DNA from: Pigmentiphaga sp. NML030171
GTDB taxonomy: Bacteria; Pseudomonadota; Gammaproteobacteria; Burkholderiales; Burkholderiaceae_B
DNA length: 64,000 nucleotides
Direction: 5' to 3'
NCBI RefSeq assembly: GCF_002188635.1
Contig: NZ_NINX01000025.1
Coordinates: 105,809-169,808, forward strand
The first letter of the stretch is position 1. Each line of letters starts with the position of its first letter. The notes beneath the pieces are model-generated. The model was not told the origin of the DNA, made no database searches, and worked only from the letters and a program-made list of their open reading frames with translations. The position numbers and the translations under genes are program-made. Shown here one piece after another: positions 54,339-62,655 of the stretch.

Positions 54339-54354
54339 AGCATTTCCCGTGCCA
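54339..54354 (-). promoter_or_regulatory. Sigma-54 (-24/-12) promoter of the porin-glnK-amtB unit
   Basis: On the minus strand the sequence TGGCACGGGAAATGCT matches the -24/-12 consensus TGGCACG-N4-TTGCW with only one change (ATGC for TTGC). It lies about 105 bases upstream of the porin start codon, leaving a long leader. NtrC half-sites are less clear: GCACCA at 54375-54380 and GGTGC at 54407-54411 are upstream. The unit below is glnK-amtB, the classic NtrC target, which supports the call. Confidence 0.75.
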
Positions 54355-54514
54355 GCTTGCTTTCCCCATGAAACGCACCACTGTCGCTCCCGCTGCGACC
54401 CAACTTGGTGCGCGGCGGGGTGCGCGGGCCGAGGCCCGCACCATGTCGTGGCGCGCGCGCACGGCCGGGCGGGACTAAACTGGAGGCCGGCAGCCGACTC
54501 AAAGGACAGACATC

Positions 54515-54781
54515 ATGATCAATCGCACCGACTGGTTCGAAGACCTGCAGAAGAACATCTCCGACCTGATCGCCCGCAGCCCGGCGGCCGACATCGAGCG
54601 CAACGTCAAGGGATTCCTGGGCCAGACCTTCACCAGGCTGGACCTGATCACCCGCGAGGAATTCGACATCCAGACCGAATTGCTGGCGCGCACGCGGGCC
54701 AAGGTGGACGCGCTGGAAGCGCAGGTGCAGGCGTTGGAGGCGCGGGTGATCGCGCTGGAGGGGAAGGCTCCGCAGGAGTGA
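54515..54781 (+). CDS. ubiK: Ubiquinone biosynthesis accessory factor UbiK
   Basis: An 88-residue BMFP (DUF526) protein. The N-terminal part forms an amphipathic helix (DWFEDLQKNISDLIARSPAADIERNVKGFLGQTFTRLDLI) and the C-terminal half a coiled coil with heptads (LLARTRAKVDALEAQVQALEARVIAL) used for trimerisation. E. coli UbiK (YqiC) binds UbiJ and aids aerobic ubiquinone synthesis. It is divergent from the nitrogen unit and is followed by a terminator. Confidence 0.9.
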   Translation: MINRTDWFEDLQKNISDLIARSPAADIERNVKGFLGQTFTRLDLITREEFDIQTELLARTRAKVDALEAQVQALEARVIALEGKAPQE

Positions 54782-54810
54782 GCATCATGCCCGCTCCGGC
54801 GGGCATGAGC

Positions 54811-54836
54811 GAGGTCCGCGGCGAAACGCGGGCCTC
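54811..54836 (+). terminator. Rho-independent terminator after ubiK
   Basis: GAGGTCCGCG pairs with CGCGGGCCTC (one G-U pair) around GCGAAA, and TTCTTTTCTT follows. A second hairpin (ATGCCCGC with GCGGGCAT) lies just before it at 54787-54806. Together they end the ubiK transcript. Confidence 0.8.
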
Positions 54837-54844
54837 TTCTTTTC

Positions 54845-55810
54845 TTATTTGTCGACGCGCACCGTGCCCGCCGCGAACAGCTTCTTCCACCGGGCATCCT
54901 CGCTGCGCAGGTAGCGATCGAAAGCCGCTCCGTCCATGTCGTCGGGCTGCCCGCCCAGCCGCAGCAGGGCCTCGACCGCCTCGTCGCGCTTGATCGCCTG
55001 CCGCACCGCGCCGGCCAGCCGTTCCACCACCGGCGCCGGCGTGCCCTTGGGCGCGGCCAGGCCGAACCACGACGTCAGGTCATACTCCGGCACCCCCGCC
55101 TCCACCATCGTCGGCACCTCGGGCGCGCCCGGCGAGCGCACCGCCGTGGTGACCGCCAGCGCACGCAGCTTGCCCGCCTGGATATTGGGCAGCGCGCTGA
55201 TCAGGCTGTCGAACATGAAGGCCAGCGTGCCCGTCTGCATGTCCACCTGCGCCTGCGCCGTGCCCTTGTAGGGCACGTGCGTCACCTTGATTCCCGCCAG
55301 CCCGCCGAACAGCTCGCCCGCCAGGTGGCTGGCCGAACCGATGCCCGCCGAACCGTAATTCAGTTGACCCGGCCGCGCGCGCGCGTACGCCACCAGTTCG
55401 GGCACCGTCCTGGCCGGCAGCGAGGGGTGCACGACCAGCACGTTGCCCACGCCCGTGATGCGCGTGATGGGCGCGAAGTCGTTCACCAGGTTGTAGTTGG
55501 CCTCGGCCGGATCGATGATGGGATTGAGCACGTCGGCGAAGGCGCACAGCAACAGCGTATGGCCGTCGGCCGGCGCGCTCTTCACCGCCCGGGTCGCCAG
55601 CGCGCCGCCGGCGCCGGGGCGGTTCTCCACCACCACCTGCTGGCCCAGGCTGTCGCCCAGCAGGCGCGCGACCAGCCGCGCGCACGTGTCCGCCGGGCCG
55701 CCCGCGGCGAAGCCCACCAGAATGCGGACAGGCTTGTCGGGAAAGGCCGCCAGCGCGGGCAGGCCCAGCGTGGCCAGCGAGGCGAGGCCGAAGGCGCGGC
55801 GCGTGATCAT
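54845..55810 (-). CDS. Bug family (TctC) periplasmic solute-binding protein
   Basis: A 321-residue receptor. The N-terminus (MITRRAFGLASLATLGLPALA) has a twin-arginine signal-like pattern. Signature blocks are FPDKPVRILVGFAAGGPADT, VENRPGAGGALATRAVKSAPADGHTLLL, THVPYKGTAQAQVDMQTGTL and APEVPTMVEAGVPEY. Its start overlaps the YciI gene by four bases (ATGA), so the pair is coupled. It stands next to the phenol operon but on the far side of its terminator, so it is probably a separate unit. Confidence 0.92.
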   Translation of the reverse strand: MITRRAFGLASLATLGLPALAAFPDKPVRILVGFAAGGPADTCARLVARLLGDSLGQQVVVENRPGAGGALATRAVKSAPADGHTLLLCAFADVLNPIIDPAEANYNLVNDFAPITRITGVGNVLVVHPSLPARTVPELVAYARARPGQLNYGSAGIGSASHLAGELFGGLAGIKVTHVPYKGTAQAQVDMQTGTLAFMFDSLISALPNIQAGKLRALAVTTAVRSPGAPEVPTMVEAGVPEYDLTSWFGLAAPKGTPAPVVERLAGAVRQAIKRDEAVEALLRLGGQPDDMDGAAFDRYLRSEDARWKKLFAAGTVRVDK

Positions 55811-56127
55811 GAAGAGGACTCCTGGCCCAGGAAGTGCGTGTTGACGCGGCGCACGACCATGCGGCGATAGACGCCGGCCTGCGCGTACGGGTCCGCATCG
55901 GCCCAGGCCTGGGCCTCGTCCATCGAATCGAAGGCGGCCACCAGCAGGCTGCCGCAGTAGTCGCCCTGGCCGGCGTCCGAGTCCCACAAGGGACCCGATA
56001 CGACCACGCGGCCCTGGGCGGCCAGTTCACTGCGGCGGCGGATGTGCGCGTCGCGCAGGGGCGCGCGCAGCGCCTCGCTGTGGTCGACGTCCTCGGCGTA
56101 CATCAGGTAGAGCGCGCGGCCGGTCAT
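55807..56127 (-). CDS. YciI family protein
   Basis: A 106-residue dimeric ferredoxin-like fold protein. The family His-Asp pair is expected in ALRAPLRDAHIRRRSELAAQGRVVVSGPL, and the segment FDSMDEAQAWADADPYAQAGVYRRMVVRRV is typical of YciI/YCII proteins. Related proteins act as muconolactone isomerases or as small dehydrochlorinases; the activity here is unknown. It is translationally coupled to a Bug receptor. Confidence 0.82.
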   Translation of the reverse strand: MTGRALYLMYAEDVDHSEALRAPLRDAHIRRRSELAAQGRVVVSGPLWDSDAGQGDYCGSLLVAAFDSMDEAQAWADADPYAQAGVYRRMVVRRVNTHFLGQESSS

Positions 56128-56238
56128 GGCAGCCGGGCCGCAAGGCAAGGGATACGGGACATGAGCGGGCACAGTCCGAAAAACGGAACGTTCGTGATGA
56201 ACCAGGCAGGAATGTTATTCGGACCATGAAAAAAATTA

Positions 56239-56273
56239 ATCGCCTTTGGTCCGTTATATGGACCAAAGGCGAT
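56239..56273 (-). terminator. Strong rho-independent terminator of the phenol operon
   Basis: A perfect 14-base stem (ATCGCCTTTGGTCC and its complement) with a loop of seven bases is followed on the minus strand by TAATTTTTTTC. It lies 31 bases beyond the GlcG-like stop codon, so it closes the dmp transcript. It is one of the strongest terminators in the window. Confidence 0.9.
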
Positions 56274-56303
56274 CGGGCAAACCCGCATCCGCCCGTGGGC
56301 AAC

Positions 56304-56741
56304 TCAGTCCGGCGCCATACCCAATACTACGCATGCCGCCCGCGCACAGGCCTCGTCCTGTTCCTCGCTTCCGCCCGACACCCCTATGCCGCCCACCAGT
56401 TCGCCTTCGGCGATCAACGGAAAACCGCCGCCGAAGCCCGCGAACCGGGGCCGGGCCGGCAGGCCCTGGCGCACCGCCGGGGAAAGCCCCTTCAGGACGT
56501 CGTTCCAGGCCCCGGTGGGCAGCCGGAAACCGGCCGCCGTGTAGGCCTTGTCGACCGCGATGTCGGCCGAATGCAGGAACGCCCCCGGCATGCGCAGGAA
56601 ACCCAGCGGCACGCCACTGGCGTCCACCACGGCCACGTTGATGCGGATGCCTTGTGCCGAGGCTTTCCGCACCGCGGCGTCCAGCGCCGTGCGCACGGCC
56701 TCGAGGGTCAGCGCGCGCGTGATGCGCGTCCAGTCTTCCAT
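56304..56741 (-). CDS. GlcG/HbpS family heme-binding-like protein
   Basis: A 145-residue protein of the DUF336 family, which includes GlcG and the heme sensor HbpS. Its diagnostic segments are VAVVDASGVPLGFLRMPGAFLHSADIAVDKAYTA and FAGFGGGFPLIAEGELVGGIGVSGGS. Genes of this type are commonly found among aromatic meta-cleavage operons, where the role is not settled. It lies 13 bases downstream of the catechol dioxygenase and is the last gene before the terminator. Confidence 0.85.
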   Translation of the reverse strand: MEDWTRITRALTLEAVRTALDAAVRKASAQGIRINVAVVDASGVPLGFLRMPGAFLHSADIAVDKAYTAAGFRLPTGAWNDVLKGLSPAVRQGLPARPRFAGFGGGFPLIAEGELVGGIGVSGGSEEQDEACARAACVVLGMAPD

Positions 56742-56754
56742 GCCGGCTCCCGCT

Positions 56755-57699
56755 TCAGGTGAATACGCTCAGGAATTTCTCGTTCAGCTTGCGGTCGTGA
56801 TAGAAGATGCCCGTGCCGAGCTGGTCGTCCGTCCACTTGATCACCGGCTTGTCCGGATACCAGGTGTAGCCGCCCGCGAACACCTCGTTGCGGTTGCCGC
56901 TGGGGTCGAAGAAGTACACCGTCTCGCCGCGCGTGATGCCGTGCCGCGTCGGCCCGATGTCCAGCGACACGCGACGCTTGGAGATGATGTCCGCCGCCTT
57001 CAGCACCTCGCCCCAGTTGTCCAGCAGGAAGGACACGTGGTGCAGCTTGTTCTTGACCGGCTGCTGGATGAAGGCCACGTCATGCGCCTTGTTGGCGCAG
57101 CTCAGGAAGGCGCCGATCATCTGTTCCCCCGGCCCCGCCACCACGGCCTCGCTCAGCCCGAAGCCCAGCACCTCGGTGAACAGCTTGTAGGTATTGGCCA
57201 GGTCGTCGCCATACAGCAGGCAGTGGTCGAAGCGCCGCGCACCCATGCCGTGCATGTCGTCCGGCCACGGATCGGGGTTCAGCGAACCCGTCGCGCAGCC
57301 GGTGGCCTTGCGGTAGGCGTACAGCTCCATGATGTGTCCGGTGGGCACGGTGAAGCGGAAGCGCTTGCCGGTCTCGGGATGTTCGCCGGCCGCGATCCAA
57401 TGCATGTCGGTGGCCAGCCCGCTGGCCTCCACGTCGGCCGACAATTTCTCTAGCGTCGCTTCCGAGTCCACCTTCCATCCCATGTAGTCCATGCCGGATT
57501 CGTCGGCCTCGCGCAGCACCACGCTGTGATGGTCCGATTCGTCCCAGCCTTTCAGGAACACGCGCGGGCTGCCGTCGGCGGCCTTATCGCGCATGATTTC
57601 GGTCAGGCCGATGGTGTCCACGTAATGCCGTACCGCCGGCTCGAGTTCGAGCACGCGTATGCAGACGTGCCCGGGCCGCAGCACTCCGGTAATTGCCAT
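56755..57699 (-). CDS. Catechol 2,3-dioxygenase
   Basis: A 314-residue extradiol enzyme of the I.2 subfamily (XylE/DmpB). The Fe(II) ligands are clear: His in ARRFDHCLLYGDD near residue 153, His in KNKLHHVSFLL near 217 and Glu in SGNRNEVFAGGY near 267. The catalytic His in LHHVS and Tyr near the end fit. It opens the catechol made by the phenol hydroxylase to 2-hydroxymuconic semialdehyde. It follows a porin gene and ends the pathway part here: no hydrolase or dehydrogenase gene is in the window. Confidence 0.93.
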   Translation of the reverse strand: MAITGVLRPGHVCIRVLELEPAVRHYVDTIGLTEIMRDKAADGSPRVFLKGWDESDHHSVVLREADESGMDYMGWKVDSEATLEKLSADVEASGLATDMHWIAAGEHPETGKRFRFTVPTGHIMELYAYRKATGCATGSLNPDPWPDDMHGMGARRFDHCLLYGDDLANTYKLFTEVLGFGLSEAVVAGPGEQMIGAFLSCANKAHDVAFIQQPVKNKLHHVSFLLDNWGEVLKAADIISKRRVSLDIGPTRHGITRGETVYFFDPSGNRNEVFAGGYTWYPDKPVIKWTDDQLGTGIFYHDRKLNEKFLSVFT

Positions 57700-57732
57700 G
57701 TGAGTCTCCTTGGTGTGTGCACAGGGGTGGGT

Positions 57733-58815
57733 TCAGAATATGTGGCGCATGCCGAGCCGCACCAGGGTCTGGGTCTTGCCGTCCGAGGGGCCGTTCAGGC
57801 CGGCGATCCAGGCGGTGGCGCCGGGCGCGCCGCCGGCGCGCTGGTAGACCAGGGCCGCGTAGGCATCGGTGCGCTTGGACAGCGCGTAGCCCAGCGTGGC
57901 GCTGGCCTGGTGGGCGTGCACCTTGTTCAGCGTGGCGTTGGCCCACTGGTACTGGTAATCCAGCAGCAGCGTGGTGCTGGCCGCCACCGGCAGGGTCGTG
58001 CCGACCTGCGCCACCTGTACCGAGCCGCCGGTAAAGGTATTGCGCGTGTTGGTGTACAGCGCGTTCAGCACGGCGGCGCCGAGCTGGTAGCGGCCGCCCA
58101 GGCCCCAGGTGCGGATGCCGTCGTTGCCGTTGTTGATGGCCGCGTTGCGGGCGTCGGTGATGGCGGCCGTCAACGCGAACGGGCCGCGTGCGTAGGATGC
58201 GCCGGCGCTGTAGGTGCGGCCCTGCCCCATGCTGCCCGGCTGTTCGCCGAAGCCGTACAGTGCGCCGAAGGTCAGGCCGCCGTAGTTGGCGCTGGTGAAC
58301 TTGACCGAGTTGTCGACCCGCTTGGCGCCGGCCACGCCGTCGAAGTCCATGGCCCCGCCCGGCATGCCGGGCACGCCCAATCCGCCGAAGGGTCCCAAGC
58401 GCAGGTTGTACAGGCCGATCATCGGGAAGGACGGCCCGTAGCGGCCCGGCCCCAGCATGTCGAAGCTGAAGTCGTACTGCTTGCCCAGGGTCAGCGTGCC
58501 CCAGGACGTGGAACTCAGGCCCACGTAGGCCTGGCGGCCGAACAGCGGCCCCACGCTGGCGCCGTTGTCGGCCGCGAACTGGCCTTCCAGCGTGAACACC
58601 GCCTTCAGGTCGTTGCCCAGCGCCTCGCTGCCGCGCAGGCCGAACAGGTTGGGCGACAACAGCCCCGTGTCCATGGACCAGGTGCCATGGCCGCCCTGGT
58701 TGGACAGGTAGTTCACGCCGGCATCGATGATGCCGTACAGCGTGGTCGTGGTCTGCGCCATCGCCGGGGTGGCGCTGGCCAGTGCCAGCGGAAGCAGGAG
58801 TCTCGCGGTTTTCAT
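57733..58815 (-). CDS. Gram-negative porin (Omp32/OmpC-like)
   Basis: A 360-residue outer-membrane porin with a signal peptide ending AMAQ. The N-terminal TTTLYGIIDAGVNYL, LFGLRGSEALGNDLKAVFTLEGQF, RQAYVGLSSTSWGTLTLGKQYD and the C-terminal LGMRHIF, with its terminal Phe needed for assembly, are typical of 16-strand betaproteobacterial porins. It lies inside the phenol operon, between the ferredoxin and the catechol dioxygenase, so it probably provides phenol or a related aromatic with a route through the outer membrane. Confidence 0.92.
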   Translation of the reverse strand: MKTARLLLPLALASATPAMAQTTTTLYGIIDAGVNYLSNQGGHGTWSMDTGLLSPNLFGLRGSEALGNDLKAVFTLEGQFAADNGASVGPLFGRQAYVGLSSTSWGTLTLGKQYDFSFDMLGPGRYGPSFPMIGLYNLRLGPFGGLGVPGMPGGAMDFDGVAGAKRVDNSVKFTSANYGGLTFGALYGFGEQPGSMGQGRTYSAGASYARGPFALTAAITDARNAAINNGNDGIRTWGLGGRYQLGAAVLNALYTNTRNTFTGGSVQVAQVGTTLPVAASTTLLLDYQYQWANATLNKVHAHQASATLGYALSKRTDAYAALVYQRAGGAPGATAWIAGLNGPSDGKTQTLVRLGMRHIF

Positions 58816-58823
58816 CGTTATGG

Positions 58824-59189
58824 TCACTCGTCGGAGGTTGAAATGGGACGCCCCTCCTCCAGGGCGTCCCGGGAAACGTGCCGGGTCACGCAGCGGCGCA
58901 TCCGGTCCAGCGCCTGGAGCTCGACGTCGCCGCGCGGCATGGCGCGGCAAGCCAGCACCACGCCCGCCGCCTCTTCCTCGGCGCTGACGCAGCCGCGGCT
59001 CATCTTCAAGGCCAGGTAGGCGCCGCGCACGACGCGGCTCTTGCAGACCCCGCAGCCGCCGCCGCGGCAGCCCACCGGAATGCCCTTGCGGCCCAGGGCC
59101 TCCATGCCGGCCAGCAAGGTCTGCGACGGCGCGCAGCGGTAGCGCTCGCCGGTATCCAGGATGTGGACCTCGTGGGTGTCGGCGTCCAT
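58824..59189 (-). CDS. Plant-type [2Fe-2S] ferredoxin (DmpQ/XylT-like)
   Basis: A 121-residue ferredoxin. The cluster Cys residues are in GCRGGGCGVCKSRV (C-X4-C-X2-C) and the last one in VVLACRAMP. XylT and DmpQ restore catechol 2,3-dioxygenase by reducing its iron after inactivation by substituted catechols. This role fits, because a C23O gene follows two genes later. The start is five bases from the dmpP stop. Confidence 0.88.
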   Translation of the reverse strand: MDADTHEVHILDTGERYRCAPSQTLLAGMEALGRKGIPVGCRGGGCGVCKSRVVRGAYLALKMSRGCVSAEEEAAGVVLACRAMPRGDVELQALDRMRRCVTRHVSRDALEEGRPISTSDE

Positions 59190-59194
59190 GGGTG

Positions 59195-60262
59195 TCAGAT
59201 CGCCTTGAACAGCGGACTGCGGCGGCCTTCCTGCGCCTGCGCCGCCGTCAGGAATTTCTCGACGTGGATATCGCGCTCGAACAGCCGGCCCTGCATCAGC
59301 GTCGCGATGCAGGCCTCGATCATGGGCGGCGGGCCGCACAGGTAGGCCTTGTGGCCGCGAAAATCCGCGCGCCCGTCCTGGCCCGCGTACAGCCGCGCCA
59401 GCACCTCGTGCACGAAGCCCGTCTCGCACCGCCCTTCCCCGTCGTGCGCCTCGGACAGCGCCGGCACGTAGCGGAAATTGGGATGCCGCACGGCCAGTTC
59501 CTGGAACCAGTCCGAGCAATACAGCTCGCCCGCATGGCGCGCGCCGTGCACCAGCGTGATGGGCTGCCGGCAACCCTCGGCCAGCAGTTCGGCGATCATG
59601 GACTTGGGACTGGACAGCCCGGAGCCGCCGGCCAGGAAGATCATCGGCACCTGCGCCGACTTGCGCACGTAGAAGCGCCCGAACGGCGCCGACAGCGGCA
59701 GGCACTCGCCCTCGCGCAGGTGCTCGTGGATGTAGCCCGTGGCCGCGCCGCCCTCGACCTTGCGCACGTGCAGCTCCACCACGTTGTCGCCCGGCGCGTT
59801 GGCCAGCGAAAACGCGCGCCGGCCCTCCACGCCGGGCACCGCAAGGTTGGCGTACTGCCCGGCCTGGAAGCGCACCGGCCGGTCGGTGCGCAGCCACACG
59901 CCCTTGATGGTGGGCGTCAGGTCGCGCAGCGCCACCACCTCGCCCACGTAGTCCTCCAGCGGCAGGTACTGCGCGTCGGGTTCCTCGTCGATATCGGCCT
60001 CGATCATCAGGTCGGCCTCAGGCATGGCGCAGCAGGCCAGGCAATGCCCTTCGTCCCGCTCGAAATCCATCAGCGCGAAACTGCTGGCCGCGCCGTGGTC
60101 CACCTCCCCCTCCTGCACGTGCACCTTGCAAGTGCCGCACAGGCCGTGCCCGCAGGCATGCGGCAGCCAGATGCCGCTGCGCAGGCAGGCGTCCAGCACG
60201 GTCTGCCCGGGCTCGATGTCGATGGTCTGGCCCAGCGGTTCGATGGTGAGTTGGTAACTCAT
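59195..60262 (-). CDS. dmpP: Phenol hydroxylase reductase component (P5)
   Basis: A 355-residue NADH-dependent reductase with an N-terminal [2Fe-2S] domain (LPHACGHGLCGTCKVHVQEG near residue 36 and ACCAMPEAD), an FAD domain (RFQAGQYANLAVPG, AFSLANAP) and an NAD domain (IFLAGGSGLSSPKSMI, CGPPPMIEA). It sends electrons to the diiron hydroxylase. Its position and length fit DmpP exactly. It follows dmpO with 17 bases between. Confidence 0.95.
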   Translation of the reverse strand: MSYQLTIEPLGQTIDIEPGQTVLDACLRSGIWLPHACGHGLCGTCKVHVQEGEVDHGAASSFALMDFERDEGHCLACCAMPEADLMIEADIDEEPDAQYLPLEDYVGEVVALRDLTPTIKGVWLRTDRPVRFQAGQYANLAVPGVEGRRAFSLANAPGDNVVELHVRKVEGGAATGYIHEHLREGECLPLSAPFGRFYVRKSAQVPMIFLAGGSGLSSPKSMIAELLAEGCRQPITLVHGARHAGELYCSDWFQELAVRHPNFRYVPALSEAHDGEGRCETGFVHEVLARLYAGQDGRADFRGHKAYLCGPPPMIEACIATLMQGRLFERDIHVEKFLTAAQAQEGRRSPLFKAI

Positions 60263-60279
60263 GTGCTGCTCCTACGATC

Positions 60280-60642
60280 CTACGAATGGCTGCCGCCTAT
60301 GCCTTCCAGCCCCGGCGTGCGCAGGCGTATGGCGGACTTGTGCACCAGGCCGTTGTCGGCCAGGCTCTTGGCCCGATCCGGCCGCCACGGCTGGCCGCCG
60401 TGCTTCCACTGCGCCGCCGACCAGTCGATGCGGGCGAAATCGGGATGAGCGCCGTAGATGCCGGGCAGAACCTCGTCCACCAGCGCGGCGAAAGGCATGT
60501 CCGGCGGCACCGGCAGGCACACCGGCGAGCAGAACATCATGTGGCCGTCCCAGTTGATGTACAGCAGCCGGTTGCCGCCGAACTTGTCCTCGGTATCCTG
60601 GACGGGGCCGGCGTAGCCGGGCTCGAGCGCGATGACAGGCAT
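60280..60642 (-). CDS. dmpO: Phenol hydroxylase P4 component
   Basis: A 120-residue component of the phenol hydroxylase. LYINWDGHMMFCSPVCLPVPPDMPF is the family signature; the length agrees with DmpO. It is the small gamma subunit of the hydroxylase hexamer. GGAG lies six bases before the ATG. The gene is unusual in being separated from dmpN by 134 bases that hold a copy of the extragenic repeat. Confidence 0.92.
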   Translation of the reverse strand: MPVIALEPGYAGPVQDTEDKFGGNRLLYINWDGHMMFCSPVCLPVPPDMPFAALVDEVLPGIYGAHPDFARIDWSAAQWKHGGQPWRPDRAKSLADNGLVHKSAIRLRTPGLEGIGGSHS

Positions 60643-60660
60643 GTTCGTCTCCAAGGTTGG

Positions 60661-60730
60661 CCCACCCCGTACGCGCGTCGCGCGCCCCCTCGAGGGGGCG
60701 GCACTGGCGGACCGGCAGAGCCGGATCCGC
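60661..60730 (-). repeat. Structured extragenic repeat, copy C
   Basis: On the minus strand this 70-base copy begins GCGGATCCGGCTCTGCCGG, continues CCGCCAGTGCCG, then CCCCCTCGAGGGGG and GCGCGCGACGCGCG, ending TACGGGG. It agrees with copy A over most of its length. It lies in the middle of the operon, between the dmpN stop and the dmpO start. Confidence 0.8.
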
Positions 60731-60776
60731 GGTGCCCTGGATGGGATACATATGAGTTGATGCAGCGGATGGGTCG

Positions 60777-62309
60777 TTACGCGACTCGCTGTCCGGGCGC
60801 CTCGCCACCGGTCCAGCGGTCCCAGTTGCGCCGGTCGGCCGAGGTGTCGAAGTCGCCGTTGTCCTCGCCCGCCTTCAGGTGGTACCACTCCAGCACCTCG
60901 GGCACCGTGGCGCCGCCGCAGTTGCCCTGGAAGATCTGGTGCACCGGCAGCCACGCCTGCACGTACTTCTCGGGCTCGCCCTCGAACACGTCCTTGCAGC
61001 CGTCCGAGCAGAAGTGGTACTTCATGCCGTGATAGGTGGTCTCGCGCATGCAGATGCGCGTCGGATCGTCCGGCTCGGTAAAGGCCATGGGAATCTGGCA
61101 GATCTGGCACAGCATGGGCAGCGCGTTGTTGTAGAAGCGCTTGCCTTCCTGCGCCTGCCGGTCCCAGTACTCCAGGCGCGGGCGATACAGGCGATCGAAG
61201 CTGGCCGGGTACTTCTCCGACAGCCAGGCCATCTCGTCCGGCCGCGGGATCCACGTGTGGATCGCCGCCGCATGCGTGTAGTTGTAGAAAATGCCCCAGG
61301 CCTGGTGCGAGATGTGATCCTTCTCCTTGCGCGCCTGCTCGTGATACTTGGGCATGCGGATGCCGTAGCGGGCCAGATCCTGGAACAGCGCGCCGCCGTT
61401 CTTCTCGAAATAGATCTCCCACGCTTCCGACCACGACATCACGCGCTTGGGCAGCATGTAGTCCATCATCATCGCCACCAGCGTCAAGAGCCGGTAGCCG
61501 CGCCAGAACCACTTGTCTATCCACTTCTGCACGATGGGCAGGTTGTCCGGATCCTGTTCCAGCAGGAACTTCACGATCTCCAGCCCCAGCGTCATGTGGC
61601 GCGACTCGTCGCTCTGCGCCGAGAAGCCGAACGTGACCGTGGCCATGTCGCCGTTGAACGCCGCGCCGCTCATGAACGGCATGAACAAGAGATTCGTCAG
61701 CACGTACTCGAACGAGAACGAGATCGCCGTCACGAACTCGAACGGCCCCGCCGACATCGCGTCGTCGAAATACGACTTCGGCACCGACAGGTACCAGACC
61801 CGGTCATGCATGTGCTTGAAGTCGTGCAAGCCGTTGAAATACTTGTTGTAGTGGCTGATCGTGTGGATCTGCGTCTGCGAATGCCGCAACTCGTCGATCG
61901 ACTGCATCTGGCACGCGATGCGCGCCCCCACCCCGCGGAAATTACGCCCCGCCATCGCATAGCCCCGGTGCGCCGCGTACTCCAGCGGGCTCACCCCTTG
62001 CAGGAACAGCTTGATGGCGTTGATGTAGCGCGCGTCGGTCACGTTGAACTGGCCGTTGTTCTGCGCGAAGGCATCGATGATGGCGTAGAGCTTGCGCTCC
62101 TTCTCGCCCTGGAACTTCCAGTACGCGTCCATCGTCAGGCGAAAGGGGTCCTCCCACTTGTCCCAATCGTGCACCTTGATGCCCTCGAACTTGTCGTAGG
62201 GGAACACCTTGTCCATCGGCTGGTAGCTGGTTTCCCAGCCCAGGTCGCGGGTCAACAGCGCGTAGCGCTCCTTCAGGCCCAGCTTGCGCGCGGGCGTCGA
62301 TGTGGTCAT
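60777..62309 (-). CDS. dmpN: Phenol hydroxylase large (alpha) subunit, P3
   Basis: A 510-residue bacterial multicomponent monooxygenase alpha subunit. The diiron site is clear: SIDELRHSQTQ and SDESRHMTLGLE give the two E/D-E-X-R-H motifs. PMPFMSGAAFNGDMAT and the C-terminal zinc-type Cys pair (MLCQICQIP, FCSDGCKDVF) are typical of DmpN. It hydroxylates phenol to catechol. GGAG lies six bases before the ATG. Confidence 0.96.
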   Translation of the reverse strand: MTTSTPARKLGLKERYALLTRDLGWETSYQPMDKVFPYDKFEGIKVHDWDKWEDPFRLTMDAYWKFQGEKERKLYAIIDAFAQNNGQFNVTDARYINAIKLFLQGVSPLEYAAHRGYAMAGRNFRGVGARIACQMQSIDELRHSQTQIHTISHYNKYFNGLHDFKHMHDRVWYLSVPKSYFDDAMSAGPFEFVTAISFSFEYVLTNLLFMPFMSGAAFNGDMATVTFGFSAQSDESRHMTLGLEIVKFLLEQDPDNLPIVQKWIDKWFWRGYRLLTLVAMMMDYMLPKRVMSWSEAWEIYFEKNGGALFQDLARYGIRMPKYHEQARKEKDHISHQAWGIFYNYTHAAAIHTWIPRPDEMAWLSEKYPASFDRLYRPRLEYWDRQAQEGKRFYNNALPMLCQICQIPMAFTEPDDPTRICMRETTYHGMKYHFCSDGCKDVFEGEPEKYVQAWLPVHQIFQGNCGGATVPEVLEWYHLKAGEDNGDFDTSADRRNWDRWTGGEAPGQRVA

Positions 62310-62353
62310 ATGCGTCTCCGTTTCTTGCTTGATGGGGAATGGCGTTTGGGGGC

Positions 62354-62626
62354 TTAGCGATGCCAGGCCAGCGTGAACTCGTCATCCGTCTCGTCGATGT
62401 TTCCCGACAGCGAGACCAGGTTCACGTGCAGCTCCTGCAGATCCCAGTCGCGGCCCAGGCGCTCCTCCACCGAGGCGCGCCGGACCACCAGCGAATCCGG
62501 CGCGTCGATCTTCACCATCGCGGGGAAGTCCTGGCGCTGCGCGTGCGGGTTGTCCTCCAGGATCGCGTCGATGATGCTGCGGGTATCGTCATTGGCCTGG
62601 AAGGCGATGAATACGTTTTGAGACAT
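62354..62626 (-). CDS. dmpM: Phenol hydroxylase regulatory protein P2
   Basis: A 90-residue effector protein without cofactor. FIAFQANDDTRSIIDAILEDNP and the DFPAMVKIDAP segment are typical of DmpM. It binds the hydroxylase to promote turnover and stops futile NADH use. Length matches DmpM exactly. It lies between dmpL and dmpN. Confidence 0.94.
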   Translation of the reverse strand: MSQNVFIAFQANDDTRSIIDAILEDNPHAQRQDFPAMVKIDAPDSLVVRRASVEERLGRDWDLQELHVNLVSLSGNIDETDDEFTLAWHR

Positions 62627-62655
62627 GGCGGTTCCTTGCTTGATAGAGACTCGGG

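Noticed and set aside
54370..54442. GCACC and GGTGC half-sites as NtrC operators
   Set aside because: The spacing and orientation do not give the GCACC-N5-7-GGTGC form; too weak to call as features.
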